Both the position numbers and the translations under genes were made by a program. Below the pieces are notes generated by a model, which had not been told where the DNA came from, did not search any database, and saw nothing but the letters and a program-made list of their open reading frames with translations. Shown in pieces: positions 51,701 to 60,187 of a DNA stretch of 64,000 nt; positions within the stretch are counted from its first letter, which is position 1; every line of letters starts with the position of its first letter. Source of the stretch: Persicirhabdus sediminis. GTDB lineage: Bacteria > Verrucomicrobiota > Verrucomicrobiia > Verrucomicrobiales > Akkermansiaceae. The stretch spans positions 166,609 to 230,608 of the forward strand of contig NZ_JAENIM010000039.1 of NCBI RefSeq assembly GCF_016595495.1, read 5' to 3'.

Positions 51701-54583
51701 GTGAAAGTGACTCTTCCAAACCGTGAAGACGCAGCTGAAATTTGGGACGTGAATGTGGAAGACCTCTCTGGTCAAAACCGCAATCTCAAGTTGGTACCAT
51801 ACTGTGAGTGGATGATCCACAACGCAGGTACTGACCGTAACCACTCCCAGTACAACCGTCTCTACCCAGAGATGTCCTACCACACTGACCTCAACGCGAT
51901 CCTCGCGCTGCACCGCTACACCAAATACCACGGTATCTTGGCATCAAGCGTTCAGCCAGAAGGTATGCTCTCAGGTCGTGTCGACTTCATCGGTCGTGCC
52001 GGTAGCATCTGGAAGCCACGTGTATTTGAGACACTCGGATTCCGCGAAGCTCTCAACATGGAAGCTTACCCAAGCTTTGACCCAATCGGCGCCCTGTTGA
52101 TTGATGCGAAGAAGCCAGTCAAGCTCCTCATTGGTTGCTCTAAGACTAAGAAAACCGCCGCTGAATGGATCAACAAACACATCCAGCCAGAGATTGATAA
52201 GTCAATTTCTAGCAAGCAGCAGCCGCTCCGCCACCCACTCATCGGTCACGGTGAAGTTCTACCAGGTACGCCTGAGAACTACACTGAGTACGAAGACGAT
52301 GGCAATACACTGCGCGTGCTGACTCCGTTCACACCGCGTCCATTTGACCACGAAATGTCCAACTCACTCGGACACGTTCTCGCCGTCACCAACCGTGGAT
52401 TGCATTCAACCACCAATGGTAACGCACAGCAGAACCGTCTGACTACTGACTGGGCTGACGTGACTGGTTCACAAATGCCAGCTGAAGCCTTCTACATCTT
52501 CGATGAAGGTAACAACGAGTGGTATGCTCCGACATACGATCCACTCAAGGACAACGATGCTAAGCAAGACGTACGCTTTGGCCTCGACGGTACCGCTGTA
52601 TTCAACATGCAGAAAGGTGACATCGAGACTGAGCTGAGCGTTCACGTTCCACTTGACGAGCCAACTGGCGTTTACGTGCTGAAGATCAAGAACACTGGTT
52701 CTACAGCTAAGAAACTCCGCGTAGCTCCTTACTTCCAGATCGCGCTGGCACACAGCCCAGAGATGGCAGGTAAACTAAAGATCGACCGCGACGCCGCTAC
52801 TGGCGCGATGTTCTTCGAGAACCCACGCAACAGCTTCCGCGAGGGATCATGCTTCGTGGCAATGAGTGCTCCAGTAGAGAGCTTCACCAACAAGCGTGGT
52901 GAGTTCTTCGGACAAGGACGTTCATTCGCTCACCCAGCAATGGTTGACGCAGGTGCAGCACAAGTTGGTACTAAGGACGACTTCGCCGTCGCAGCCATGA
53001 CTACCAGCATCGAGCTGGCAGCTGGTGAAGAGCAGACAATCTCAGTGGTTCTTGGCCAAGGGGATGATCGCAAGCAAGCTAACGAAGTAGTAGCTAAGTT
53101 CCGTACTGTGGAAGCAGCTGAGAAATCCATCGCCGCAACTCGCGAATGGTGGCTCGCACTGCAAGACACACTTGAGCTCGAAACTTCTGACGAAGAATTC
53201 GATGCTTACGTGAAATGGATGAAGTACCAAGCACTCGCTGAGCGTATCTGGGCACGTAAAGGATTCTACCAGGCATCAGGTGCCTTCGGTTTCCGTGACC
53301 AGCTGCAGGATACTGTCAACATGATCTGGGTTGATCCTAAACTGGCTCGCGCACAGCTCAAGCTGCACGCATCCCAGCAGTTCCCAGAAGGTGACGTCGT
53401 TCACTGGTTCTTCCGTCAGCAAGATGGCCGCTCTGGCTTCCTTTGCCGCTCACACGCCTACGATAACCTTCTCTGGTTAGGTTGGGGTATCGCTGAGTAC
53501 ACCCGCATGACAGGTGATAAATCACTGCTCGACGAGCGCGTGACTTACCTGAAAGCTGAAACACCACTACAAGGCCTGCCAGAAGGTAAGCACGGAATGG
53601 GCTTCTACCCACTGCGTTCGCCTAAGTCTGACAACATCTTCGAGCACGTACTCAAAGCATTTGACTGCGTATTCGAGAAGCGCCTTGGGCCAAACGGCCT
53701 GCCATTGATTGGTGCTGGTGACTGGAACGACGGTCTCGACGAGATCGGTTCAGAAGGTCGCGGTGAGTCAGTATGGCTCGCATTCTTCCTCACCTACATC
53801 CTTAAGAACTTCCTCCACATCATCGAGGAGCGTTCAGGTAAGGAGCGTCGTGAGAAGTATGAAAACCGCATGAAGGCTCTCGAAGCTAACGTTGAGAAAG
53901 TATGGCGTAACGACCGTTACCTCCGTGCGATCCACGATGACGGCACAGAGATCGGCCTCGAAGGCGCTGGCTACTGGGAAACAGATGCACTGGGTGCTGC
54001 TTGGGCAGTTTACGCAGACATCAACCGCGACCGCGCTCGTACCGCTGTAGACACCGCTCTTAAGGTGCTCGAGCGTGACAACGTGATCAGCCTCGGCTTC
54101 CCGCCACTTCGCGAAGACACCAAGCCGTACCTCGGTCGTTCATCACGCTACCCAGAAGGTGTGCGTGAGAACGGTATGTACTCACACGGTGTGCAGTGGC
54201 TTACACGCGCTTGCCGTCTGCTTTCCGAGCGTTTTGCTGAGGAAGGTAACGAAGAGCTCGCTAAGTACTACCGCGATGCATGTGCCCGTATTTGGTACAA
54301 GGTTTCTGCCATCACTCACGTGACTAAGGAAGAGATCGAACTCTACGGTGGCCAGCCGAACAAACAGTGTGCTGATTACCTCACCAAGTACGACCAAGGT
54401 CGCATGATCTGGAATGGTTACACTGGTGCCGCTGCTTGGATGCTGCGTCAGGCATGTGAATCCGTTCTCGGTGCCACTCTGATCAACAACGAAGTCGTCA
54501 TGCCAAAAGACATGGACGCACCTCGTGATCAGCTGACAATCAAGTCGCTTAAGCGCGACGTCAGCAAGAGCCCGCTGAAGTAA
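48713..54583 (+). CDS. Giant membrane protein with C-terminal GH94 (cellobiose-phosphorylase-like) domain
   Basis: A 1956-residue protein. A signal peptide (MKVLKYVWMLALLTVGCLQA) is followed by a beta-rich region to about 165, then roughly 18 membrane helices to about 910. From 925 onward it is a GH94/glycosyltransferase-36-like enzyme: the beta-sandwich parts (LGHVLAVTNRGLHS, EAFYIFDEG, FNMQKGDIETELSVHVPLDE), then the helical barrel with SGAFGFRDQLQDTVNMIW, DVVHWFFRQQDGRSGF and the GDWNDGLDEIG motif (Asp1673 region) that carries the GH94 general acid. In the family, these are phosphorylases or processing domains of beta-1,2-glucan synthases; no GT84 synthase domain was recognised here. The codon usage is unusually even and C-ending, suggesting strong expression. 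Confidence 0.85.
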   Translation: MKVLKYVWMLALLTVGCLQADTVASIHFVEAAQRGSFNSDDRAQATVESVFNDDLQREVLKVGYTIAGDAFAGVWSKDYPEGLTQDSKDRFNARVDSADTEPASVRASFELKGTSGIQLVDAKIGEDVAAAIDWALIGELEEVVLLIHRVGESEETAGTLQVDVFFDSLSPMEKMMQSRLFQMGTVLAASLLALVLAFIPSLKLKGIARDITMGVATTLLVAVIFAIYREACQPMYLALAGAAIATLYKLALAGKSLTLGEAFRAAAVTGFFAVASTTSQLWVAPASLGGFFVLSKFGAALFAAIFHVAGIFRMSVYKKHIGWIGSIVCALAPVSFGLLLAVQTADTIWLQMIYVLIFAQFVTNSANLVARQKFVLDGRIHGVLALFSAAVVVAPMIADWGSAGMSDALNPVIAVVATMVSQAPLWGLVFVLTGMAVDAMRGGAPTFGSVWATAKSGAIKGAVFSGVLMGLLQIAALVGKTGLVGSSISLVVLGLLVFPLAKTIIETFDGSQSFFGRALNSYKDPVLYVRGLVVGLAFAIGLNMELPTLCTSTRILFGAGFGFAAFGGVSMVRDILYGFKSWRYYLVEGLLGAFIGAGLGFYFDASQMPIIATKFQFYTSFGMNLDDVVNACNTVTTARPDEFNAIISNWGQVKLFSGETIGGSRILFNEALMGVIGWGIAAPLFAINKAFLAAILNKDAASIKRIFTKDGFVEITEGTVHVLRWGLWMAPIIFTFLRPMAEPTWYNQDGLIRTVFATVHSFGDGFGAWSIGVFTMIIGYSWFRIIIFLDHMLLRVATLVNLSFLGMDKLDEKCATFVGKDATARFIPEGVKRFTTWAPLLIPFYLPTKPAEVWEQILADGTAMQANAQTFTIDMLAYAIVFVVATAIFAFFRSRSDRNAATAEKTFRLANNEYSVELKSTGEINSTLTSKGYGLTRPAFENVEPAGRVLYVVDADKKEGWPVLGNFPEELFKQSDYSQDGDVITAVNEQNDVRTTVKVTLPNREDAAEIWDVNVEDLSGQNRNLKLVPYCEWMIHNAGTDRNHSQYNRLYPEMSYHTDLNAILALHRYTKYHGILASSVQPEGMLSGRVDFIGRAGSIWKPRVFETLGFREALNMEAYPSFDPIGALLIDAKKPVKLLIGCSKTKKTAAEWINKHIQPEIDKSISSKQQPLRHPLIGHGEVLPGTPENYTEYEDDGNTLRVLTPFTPRPFDHEMSNSLGHVLAVTNRGLHSTTNGNAQQNRLTTDWADVTGSQMPAEAFYIFDEGNNEWYAPTYDPLKDNDAKQDVRFGLDGTAVFNMQKGDIETELSVHVPLDEPTGVYVLKIKNTGSTAKKLRVAPYFQIALAHSPEMAGKLKIDRDAATGAMFFENPRNSFREGSCFVAMSAPVESFTNKRGEFFGQGRSFAHPAMVDAGAAQVGTKDDFAVAAMTTSIELAAGEEQTISVVLGQGDDRKQANEVVAKFRTVEAAEKSIAATREWWLALQDTLELETSDEEFDAYVKWMKYQALAERIWARKGFYQASGAFGFRDQLQDTVNMIWVDPKLARAQLKLHASQQFPEGDVVHWFFRQQDGRSGFLCRSHAYDNLLWLGWGIAEYTRMTGDKSLLDERVTYLKAETPLQGLPEGKHGMGFYPLRSPKSDNIFEHVLKAFDCVFEKRLGPNGLPLIGAGDWNDGLDEIGSEGRGESVWLAFFLTYILKNFLHIIEERSGKERREKYENRMKALEANVEKVWRNDRYLRAIHDDGTEIGLEGAGYWETDALGAAWAVYADINRDRARTAVDTALKVLERDNVISLGFPPLREDTKPYLGRSSRYPEGVRENGMYSHGVQWLTRACRLLSERFAEEGNEELAKYYRDACARIWYKVSAITHVTKEEIELYGGQPNKQCADYLTKYDQGRMIWNGYTGAAAWMLRQACESVLGATLINNEVVMPKDMDAPRDQLTIKSLKRDVSKSPLK

Positions 54584-54611
54584 GTTCACTTACACAGTAA
54601 AAATTATCTCA

Positions 54612-54647
54612 AGAGGGATGAGCATCAGCTCATCCCTCTTTTTTTGT
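54612..54647 (+). terminator. Rho-independent terminator after the GH94 gene
   Basis: AAGAGGGATGAGC (54612-54624) pairs with GCTCATCCCTCTT (54629-54641), with loop ATCA, followed by a T run to 54647. Confidence 0.95.
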
Positions 54648-54759
54648 AGCTGAAATTTTCAGTTTTCAGACCGACACGATGGAGAAAGTAAGCTTTGCAG
54701 AAAACCCAACGGGAGATCGTACTTGACCTAGTCTAGCATCTTATTGTTAGCTATCAGCG

Positions 54760-55221
54760 ATGCAGACCTATCCTGTCACTATTGAAAATGTAAAACCACG
54801 CCACTTTGGGCGAATGCTTGGTTTAATTCTTGGGGTTTTGATTCTTAGCTGTGTGATATGGACGATCGCAGTTGGACTCAGTTTGTTAGGGTTGGATAGG
54901 TTTCTAGCTAGCTATTCATTATCCTCAGCAGCCATCACTGCTAGTTTGTTAGCTTACGCTGTGTTTTTGATACTGCCGCGCGCCTACCTGCAGCGCCACT
55001 CAGTGCTTCGCTACGTCTATTTTGCTAGCGCGATTGTTTTTGCATGGCGTTGTATTGACGCGGTTCTAGTTAACCTAGAGCTAGCATTGCTAACGAACAA
55101 GTTTGTTTGGATATGCATTGCGGTTAGTCTATGTATGCTCATCACTGTGTGGAATGTGTTAGCTGTTATGAAAAACATTGACGAACTTAGCTCATCAGAA
55201 GAAGACATTGGCAATGAGTGA
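54760..55221 (+). CDS. Small membrane protein of unknown function
   Basis: A 153-residue protein with four predicted helices (about 20-42, 53-73, 85-105 and 115-138) and a short acidic C terminus (DELSSSEEDIGNE). No family recognised. Its stop overlaps the next start by 8 nt, so the two are made together, probably as partners. Confidence 0.7.
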   Translation: MQTYPVTIENVKPRHFGRMLGLILGVLILSCVIWTIAVGLSLLGLDRFLASYSLSSAAITASLLAYAVFLILPRAYLQRHSVLRYVYFASAIVFAWRCIDAVLVNLELALLTNKFVWICIAVSLCMLITVWNVLAVMKNIDELSSSEEDIGNE

Positions 55222-55783
55222 GGTGCATGAAATTCCACACGAACCACTGGCTGGACCAAAGCCTACTAACGGGCTCCTACCTCCGATTGGGTTTCACCAT
55301 CGTGATGGGAATTATTACCACGAATCATCCTATAGCCATCTTTGGTTCTTCGGCGTGATGGTCTGCATAGCGGTTGGTGTATTAATGGCGCCGATCGAAT
55401 TTAAGGCGGATTCGGATATACTGAAATACGTCATTGCTGGTTTCTTTGTCTGGGGTGGCATTTGTACCCTGATTGCCTATTTTATTAGAAATAGATTTGG
55501 GCAAGTTATCGTCATTAACCCGTTTCGTAAGACGCTCGAGCTGCGTTCTCCTCGTACTAATTTCAAGATTGATCTCGGTCAGATTGTCGAGCTTCAGATG
55601 TGTTATGATGAGTCTCCGCGCGCTGGCTATCAACTCAATTTGGCCTGGCGCGATCAGCAAGATGAGATTCAGCGCCATTGCTTATACATGGACACCTCTA
55701 AGCGCTTAGTTAGTAGGCTAGCTAAAAAGTACGTGGAGAAATTGTCATTTGATTTCACCGACTACAGCAAGGCGGCCAAGTAG
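55214..55783 (+). CDS. Membrane protein with cytoplasmic PH-like domain
   Basis: A 189-residue protein starting at ATG 55214 (MSEVHEIPHEP), overlapping the preceding stop. Two helices (near LWFFGVMVCIAVGVLM and YVIAGFFVWGGICTLIAYFI) are followed by a domain with RFGQVIVINPFRKTLELRSP and IDLGQIVELQMCYDE. Alternating hydrophobic strands suggest a bacterial PH-like fold. No known function. The gene pair sits between the GH94 protein and the lipoprotein. Confidence 0.68.
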   Translation: MSEVHEIPHEPLAGPKPTNGLLPPIGFHHRDGNYYHESSYSHLWFFGVMVCIAVGVLMAPIEFKADSDILKYVIAGFFVWGGICTLIAYFIRNRFGQVIVINPFRKTLELRSPRTNFKIDLGQIVELQMCYDESPRAGYQLNLAWRDQQDEIQRHCLYMDTSKRLVSRLAKKYVEKLSFDFTDYSKAAK

Positions 55784-55834
55784 TTGGCATCATTAACAGT
55801 CATTGTGTGAAAATCCTAGGGGCGAATAGGTTCG

Positions 55835-55856
55835 TAGCTAGCTGGCGAGCTAGCTA
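55835..55856. repeat. Perfect AGCTAGCTA hairpin
   Basis: TAGCTAGCT (55835-55843) and AGCTAGCTA (55848-55856) are exact reverse complements around GGCG. It lies in the 282-bp gap before the lipoprotein gene, which otherwise shows no gene, and has no T run. Confidence 0.85.
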
Positions 55857-56065
55857 TTGATTATTTGTTTTTCAGTAATTTGTGGCGATATATGCGAATG
55901 AGCGAAATTGCCGAGATTTGTATCACGGGTGCGCAGATTGCAAGCTGGATTTGACGTAATCCTGCATCAATATATAAGAGATATCTAGCTGGCGTGGGCA
56001 AAAATGACCCTGGCTGACGCTGCTTGTATAGAAATAGATAAGGTAGAGTTTCTGCCACTATATTA

Positions 56066-58225
56066 ATGATGAAAAATTGGATTACACTCGGAACAGCAGC
56101 GGCCGTCGCATTGACGTCTGCCAGCTGCGGGAAAAATGATAGTAATGAGCAACAGGGGGATGCAAAGACCTCAAAGAAACTCGACGTAGTAGAACTAGTG
56201 GAAGAGGTGAAAGTAGCTGAAGTGGTAGAGGTTGTGGAAGGTTTTTCATTCCCTGAAGTAGATGCTGAGCACGTGCATATGCATAAGCTCTTGGCTAATG
56301 CGATGAGCTACATCGACCCTAAGCACGGGCTGATAGATGAAGCTTCTGGGTATCCGCTAGAAGGTTGGAACCAAGATCCATCACGTGGTCTCTATCTGCG
56401 TTCATTTACCCAGCTAACATCTATGGGTGAGTGGGTTGAGGTGCTGGCAAATATTGCAGCTGGTTACGCCGATAACCCATACGTTTCTCGCGAGCGTGCG
56501 CTGGAAAAATTAGAGCATACTGTGAATACTTTGTTAGCTGACCAGCAAGATCCAGCGGTAAGTTCAAAAGGGCTGCTAGGAAACTTCCTCGGTCTGAAAG
56601 ATGGCAAGCGTCTTGGTCCGCTAGGTGAAGATGTTAGCAAGAGCGAGCTGGTAGAAGTCTTTGGTCAGGAAAAAGCCGCTGCTATCTGGGGCGCTCTCGC
56701 TGAGCGTGGCTGGATCACACCTGTACAAGGTGGCAAAGAAGGCAAAATCAAACGTGGCGCCGAGTACGGTGCTCGTCACTTCACTGGGCCGCTGGAGCCA
56801 TTTGCCGCGGATGCAGGCAAGATCATGGAAATCCTCGACGAGCGTGTCGTGAAAGTAATTTGGGGCGACAATGTGAACCTAACTTCTTCGGTGGCAAAAG
56901 CAGCTGGCGCATTGATGCACCCACAGCTCAAGGATAATGCCAAGGCCGCTGAGTTGGTAGCTAAGATGGAACAATTCATCAACGCACAAAAAGACGGGTA
57001 TATTGATTTGTTTAACCCTGAAACTGATACCTTCACATTCGGTAAAGATGCATCTCGCGATCAATTTGTTGGCTGGGAAGACATGGATGGCAACTGGGTA
57101 GTTGGTCACCAAAACTACTTCATCAACGAGTTCCGCGGACCATTCATGTTCTGCTTCCTCAAGTATGGCTGGCCAATCAACTCTATCAAAAATGCGAGCT
57201 TCAAGATGATGCCATATCGTATGGCTGACGGACGTGAGCTCTACACACTAGCAACTTGGCACGGATCTAGCTTCCAGGCTCTCGGTCTGACACAGTTCAT
57301 GAATGAGCTTAGCTATCCAGGCTGGGCGCAAAACATGAAAAATCAGGTTGCGATCGAAGTCGATTTTGCGACGAAGTTAGGAAACCCAGGTTTCCTATCA
57401 GAATCATATAGTGGTCGTGGCGTAGAGTACACTGGCGACGTTGGCGTTCCGGATATCGCGGTGTCTCAAGACGAGCGCATCACCGATGCTCCATCTCTCT
57501 ATACACTTGGTGTTTCCTACATGGTGGCTCCGGAGAAAATTGAGAATTTCCTTAAAGCTAACTGGCAAGGTGTGAGTGCTTTGTTTACCGACCACGGACC
57601 ATGGGAAGGCACACTAACTAGCACAGGTGAACCAATCAAATTCCAAACATCAGCTCATACGATGTCTTTGATTCTTGGTGGTATCAATACTGGTAATATC
57701 AACATGCAGCGCTATCTAGCAGCTCATGGGCTAGCTGATCAGCTGGTGGAGTTCAACAAGCCGGGCGACGCATTCAATTTCTTTTCTCCAGGCACTCAGC
57801 ACATCGTCTGGACTGCATCTGGTGATGCGCTGGAAATCAAACACGAAGGCCAGAGCTTCAACCTACACGGCGAGAAAGTGCGCTTTGGTGGCGTCTCTAT
57901 GGTGATGCCTAACGAGCAAGGTCACAACTTGTCTAATGGGACACTGAAAATCAGCTATCAGGCCGCTGAGCCAATGCCTAAATCATTGATGATTGTAAAG
58001 CGTGCGGCTAACCTACCGATCAAACCAATTGCCTTTGAAAACGAGATCTTCACTCGTTTTGATAAGACTGAAGGTGATGAGGTCAAGACGATTGAGGTGC
58101 CGCTGCCAGGAACGCCAAACCTTCATAATGTTAAAGAGCTTGTGCTGGTATTTGGTGAGGAAAATGTATTCCGTCCTATCGACCTAACCATCAAGCAAAT
58201 GGAATTTATTCCAGCTGGTGAATAA
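56066..58225 (+). CDS. Large lipoprotein, glycoamylase/GH144-like
   Basis: A 719-residue lipoprotein: the signal ends TSASCGK, with Cys as lipid site. An acidic/valine-rich linker follows (VVELVEEVKVAEVVEVVEGF). Residues 75-480 have the all-helical look of glycoamylase-like or GH144 beta-1,2-glucanase proteins: GLIDEASGYPLEGWNQDPSRG, SMGEWVEVLANIAAGY, LEKLEHTVNTLLADQQDP, EFRGPFMFCFLKYGWPI and LATWHGSSFQALGLTQFMNE. The last 170 residues look beta-rich. With the GH94 membrane protein upstream, a role in trimming or sensing a surface glucan is inferred, but the substrate is unknown and the family call is tentative. Confidence 0.6.
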   Translation: MMKNWITLGTAAAVALTSASCGKNDSNEQQGDAKTSKKLDVVELVEEVKVAEVVEVVEGFSFPEVDAEHVHMHKLLANAMSYIDPKHGLIDEASGYPLEGWNQDPSRGLYLRSFTQLTSMGEWVEVLANIAAGYADNPYVSRERALEKLEHTVNTLLADQQDPAVSSKGLLGNFLGLKDGKRLGPLGEDVSKSELVEVFGQEKAAAIWGALAERGWITPVQGGKEGKIKRGAEYGARHFTGPLEPFAADAGKIMEILDERVVKVIWGDNVNLTSSVAKAAGALMHPQLKDNAKAAELVAKMEQFINAQKDGYIDLFNPETDTFTFGKDASRDQFVGWEDMDGNWVVGHQNYFINEFRGPFMFCFLKYGWPINSIKNASFKMMPYRMADGRELYTLATWHGSSFQALGLTQFMNELSYPGWAQNMKNQVAIEVDFATKLGNPGFLSESYSGRGVEYTGDVGVPDIAVSQDERITDAPSLYTLGVSYMVAPEKIENFLKANWQGVSALFTDHGPWEGTLTSTGEPIKFQTSAHTMSLILGGINTGNINMQRYLAAHGLADQLVEFNKPGDAFNFFSPGTQHIVWTASGDALEIKHEGQSFNLHGEKVRFGGVSMVMPNEQGHNLSNGTLKISYQAAEPMPKSLMIVKRAANLPIKPIAFENEIFTRFDKTEGDEVKTIEVPLPGTPNLHNVKELVLVFGEENVFRPIDLTIKQMEFIPAGE

Positions 58226-58269
58226 GTTTGCCAGCTCTAGCTAGCTCTCAGCTAAGCGACAAAATATCA

Positions 58270-58307
58270 AAAAGCTCAGTGTGCCATTTTGCATACTGAG
58301 CTTTTTT
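58270..58307. terminator. Bidirectional terminator between convergent genes
   Basis: AAAAGCTCAGTGTGC (58270-58284) pairs with GCATACTGAGCTTTT (58291-58305, one wobble). T runs on the plus strand and A runs before the stem serve both the lipoprotein gene and the minus-strand gene. Confidence 0.9.
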
Positions 58308-58340
58308 GTTCTGTTGAGCTGACCTAATCAGAACTGCGTG

Positions 58341-58958
58341 TTATTTCCGGCTGAGTTGATAGTCGAAGGAAATGCCTTCAAAGCGAGTAGGGCATTCGCT
58401 AATAATAATATTCTTCATTGACCAGTTAGCTAGTTGATTAAGATCAGTCGGCAAAGTGGCTAGATCTTCTAGGTCGACAGCTTTTATAGTGTTATCGGAG
58501 AATGGTCCCGTTAGGGTAGTTTTTTTTGTGCCAGAGGTGATGTCAAACTCACGAATCTTGTGTAGTTCTTCGGTTGTGCCGTATTTAATCCATGAGTACG
58601 TGATGGTGCTAATACTAAGTTGGCTGAGCTTCTGGTTGGACTCACCAAGGTCTACATCTAACCTGTAACTAAGTCCACGGCCTTGAGGGATCCTATAATC
58701 ATTCATTCCTCCTGGTACTGAGATGTGGCCCTCGTTTTTATCGTTGCCAACAATTACCTGCCCGCCTGTGGCACTACTAATAGTTAGCGTGAATTTGATA
58801 CCTTCATCTGTGGTCACTGTAGCTTGTAAATTTTTTGCTAGCTGACCCAAATGATATTGATCATGAAAACTTTTAGATGAAAATTCTACCTTTCCAGCCC
58901 ATGCTGGGGAGCTTAGTGCGACAGCGCTAAATGTGCACAGTACGTATTTTTTGGTCAT
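58341..58958 (-). CDS. Secreted protein of unknown function, paralog A
   Basis: A 205-residue protein starting at ATG 58958 (signal peptide MTKKYVLCTFSAVALSSPAWA). No family recognised. It is clearly homologous to the gene at 59262-59876: VTTDEGIKFTLTI, GGQVIVGNDKNEGHI, SYSWIKYGTTEELHKIREFDI, TGPFSDNTIKA, ECPTRFEGISFDYQLSRK. The beta-strand-rich pattern and the single Cys near the end suggest a soluble periplasmic or surface domain. The leader, including an AACAAAGAAAAA...TGGA stretch just before the ATG, is conserved with paralog B. Confidence 0.75.
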   Translation of the reverse strand: MTKKYVLCTFSAVALSSPAWAGKVEFSSKSFHDQYHLGQLAKNLQATVTTDEGIKFTLTISSATGGQVIVGNDKNEGHISVPGGMNDYRIPQGRGLSYRLDVDLGESNQKLSQLSISTITYSWIKYGTTEELHKIREFDITSGTKKTTLTGPFSDNTIKAVDLEDLATLPTDLNQLANWSMKNIIISECPTRFEGISFDYQLSRK

Positions 58959-59261
58959 AAATTCCAATTTTTTCTTTGTTATGCTTGTTAATCCCGAGGC
59001 TAAAAGGATTAGGGTGAGTTGTTACTCTAGCAATTAGAGGCCCATCATGCAGCAAGAATTGGATTAGTTTTGTTGGATAGATGTTTGTTTTAGGCGTAGA
59101 TAAAAATTATAATCTAGGGTGCTATTTTATCTGCCTAATTATGGCACAATAATGATGATCGCTTGAGATAATTCTCGCAGCTATCGTTGCTTCACTATCC
59201 TCTGGGCTGACTAGCTAGCTCAGTTTGCCTACTCGCTTAATTTCAGGCTAATAACTAGTAG
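58959..59261 (-). other. 303-bp gap between paralogs A and B
   Basis: No gene. It contains the leader of paralog A, which is shared with paralog B (CACCCTAATCC...TTTAGCC...AACAAAGAAAAA), and AGCTAGCT words near 59212 and 59260. Confidence 0.6.
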
Positions 59262-59268
59262 CTAGTTA
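59252..59268. repeat. TAACTAG/CTAGTTA palindrome
   Basis: The exact arms TAACTAG (59252-59258) and CTAGTTA (59262-59268) enclose TAG and overlap the stop of paralog B. This is another short palindrome of the AGCT/CTAG type. Confidence 0.6.
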
Positions 59269-59876
59269 CGACTAAGTTTATAGTTGAAAGTAATACTTTC
59301 GAATCGTGTAGGGCAGTCACTGGTAAGAATGTTAGTCATCTTCCAGTTAGCTAGCTGTTTTGGATCAGTGGGTAGGTGAGCAAATGTTCCCAGGTTAGAT
59401 GCTCTTATGGAGCGATCGTAAAATGGCCCAGTGACTACAGTTTGTTTCTTTTTGGCTATTATTCTAAACTCTCGAATCTGACTTAGCTCGTCAGGCGACC
59501 CCAAGTTGAGCCACGAATAGCTGAGTCCGCCAATTGAAAGCTTATCTAGCTTTCGTTTCGTAGACCCATGATCGATAGCTAAGCTAAATGTTAGCCCCTG
59601 ACCTTTATCAATTCTATTTTCATTTCCCTGCGTAACGGCAATGAAGCCATTGTTAGAGCGGTTGCCGATGGATACTTTGCCGCCTTTTGCGTTACGGATA
59701 GTAAGAGTAAATTTAATCCCCTCGTCCGAAGTTACCGTGGTTTGTATGGCATTGGCACTATGACCATATTGGTAGCGGTTGAGGAAATCACTTTGCGTGA
59801 ATACGACTTGCCCTGCATATAGCGGGGCTGCGCATGAGATAGCGCTTAATGAAATGAGCACGGTTTTGATGGTCAT
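59262..59876 (-). CDS. Secreted protein of unknown function, paralog B
   Basis: A 204-residue protein starting at ATG 59876 (MTIKTVLISLSAISCAAPLYA, signal peptide). It shares every conserved block with paralog A: VTSDEGIKFTLTI, GGKVSIGNRSNNGFI, LSYSWLNLGSPDELSQIREF, VTGPFYDRSIRA, DCPTRFESITFNYKLSRN. The two are direct tandem copies including the leader, with divergence concentrated in the middle. Function unknown. Confidence 0.75.
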   Translation of the reverse strand: MTIKTVLISLSAISCAAPLYAGQVVFTQSDFLNRYQYGHSANAIQTTVTSDEGIKFTLTIRNAKGGKVSIGNRSNNGFIAVTQGNENRIDKGQGLTFSLAIDHGSTKRKLDKLSIGGLSYSWLNLGSPDELSQIREFRIIAKKKQTVVTGPFYDRSIRASNLGTFAHLPTDPKQLANWKMTNILTSDCPTRFESITFNYKLSRN

Positions 59877-60187
59877 TGAGTCCACGTTTTTCTTTGTTTT
59901 GTTTATTAACCCACGGGCTAAATGGATTAGGGTGAGTTTGTGTTTTACTGCCTATTGGTCTGAGATGCAGCTAGAAATAGATGAATTTCTAATGCTAAAT
60001 GTTTGTTCCTAGCGAGCTATATTCGTGCATTAGCTAATGGCGATTTGCTAACGAAATAGAGGGGCCAAGGGAGCCCTAAGCTAAGCTGGCTAATGTCGCT
60101 GTATTGAAATGGCTATAACTATTAGCTAGCTCAGGTTAGATCTGTGAATCACTCGTGTATGCTTATACTAAGTTAGGTTACTCGGGG
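59877..60187 (-). other. 311-bp gap with a 12-bp AGCT palindrome
   Basis: No gene. CATTAGCTAATG at 60028-60039 is a perfect palindrome, and ATTAGCTAGCTCAGG occurs near 60120. The leader of paralog B occupies the left edge. Confidence 0.6.

Noticed and set aside
48713..54583. Complete NdvB-type cyclic beta-1,2-glucan synthase
   Set aside because: I could not recognise a GT84 synthase domain or a glycoamylase part inside this chain; only the membrane part and GH94 are supported.
55861..56058. 65-codon minus-strand frame
   Set aside because: It lies in a gap with AGCT palindromes, has no start-site support and no recognisable sequence.
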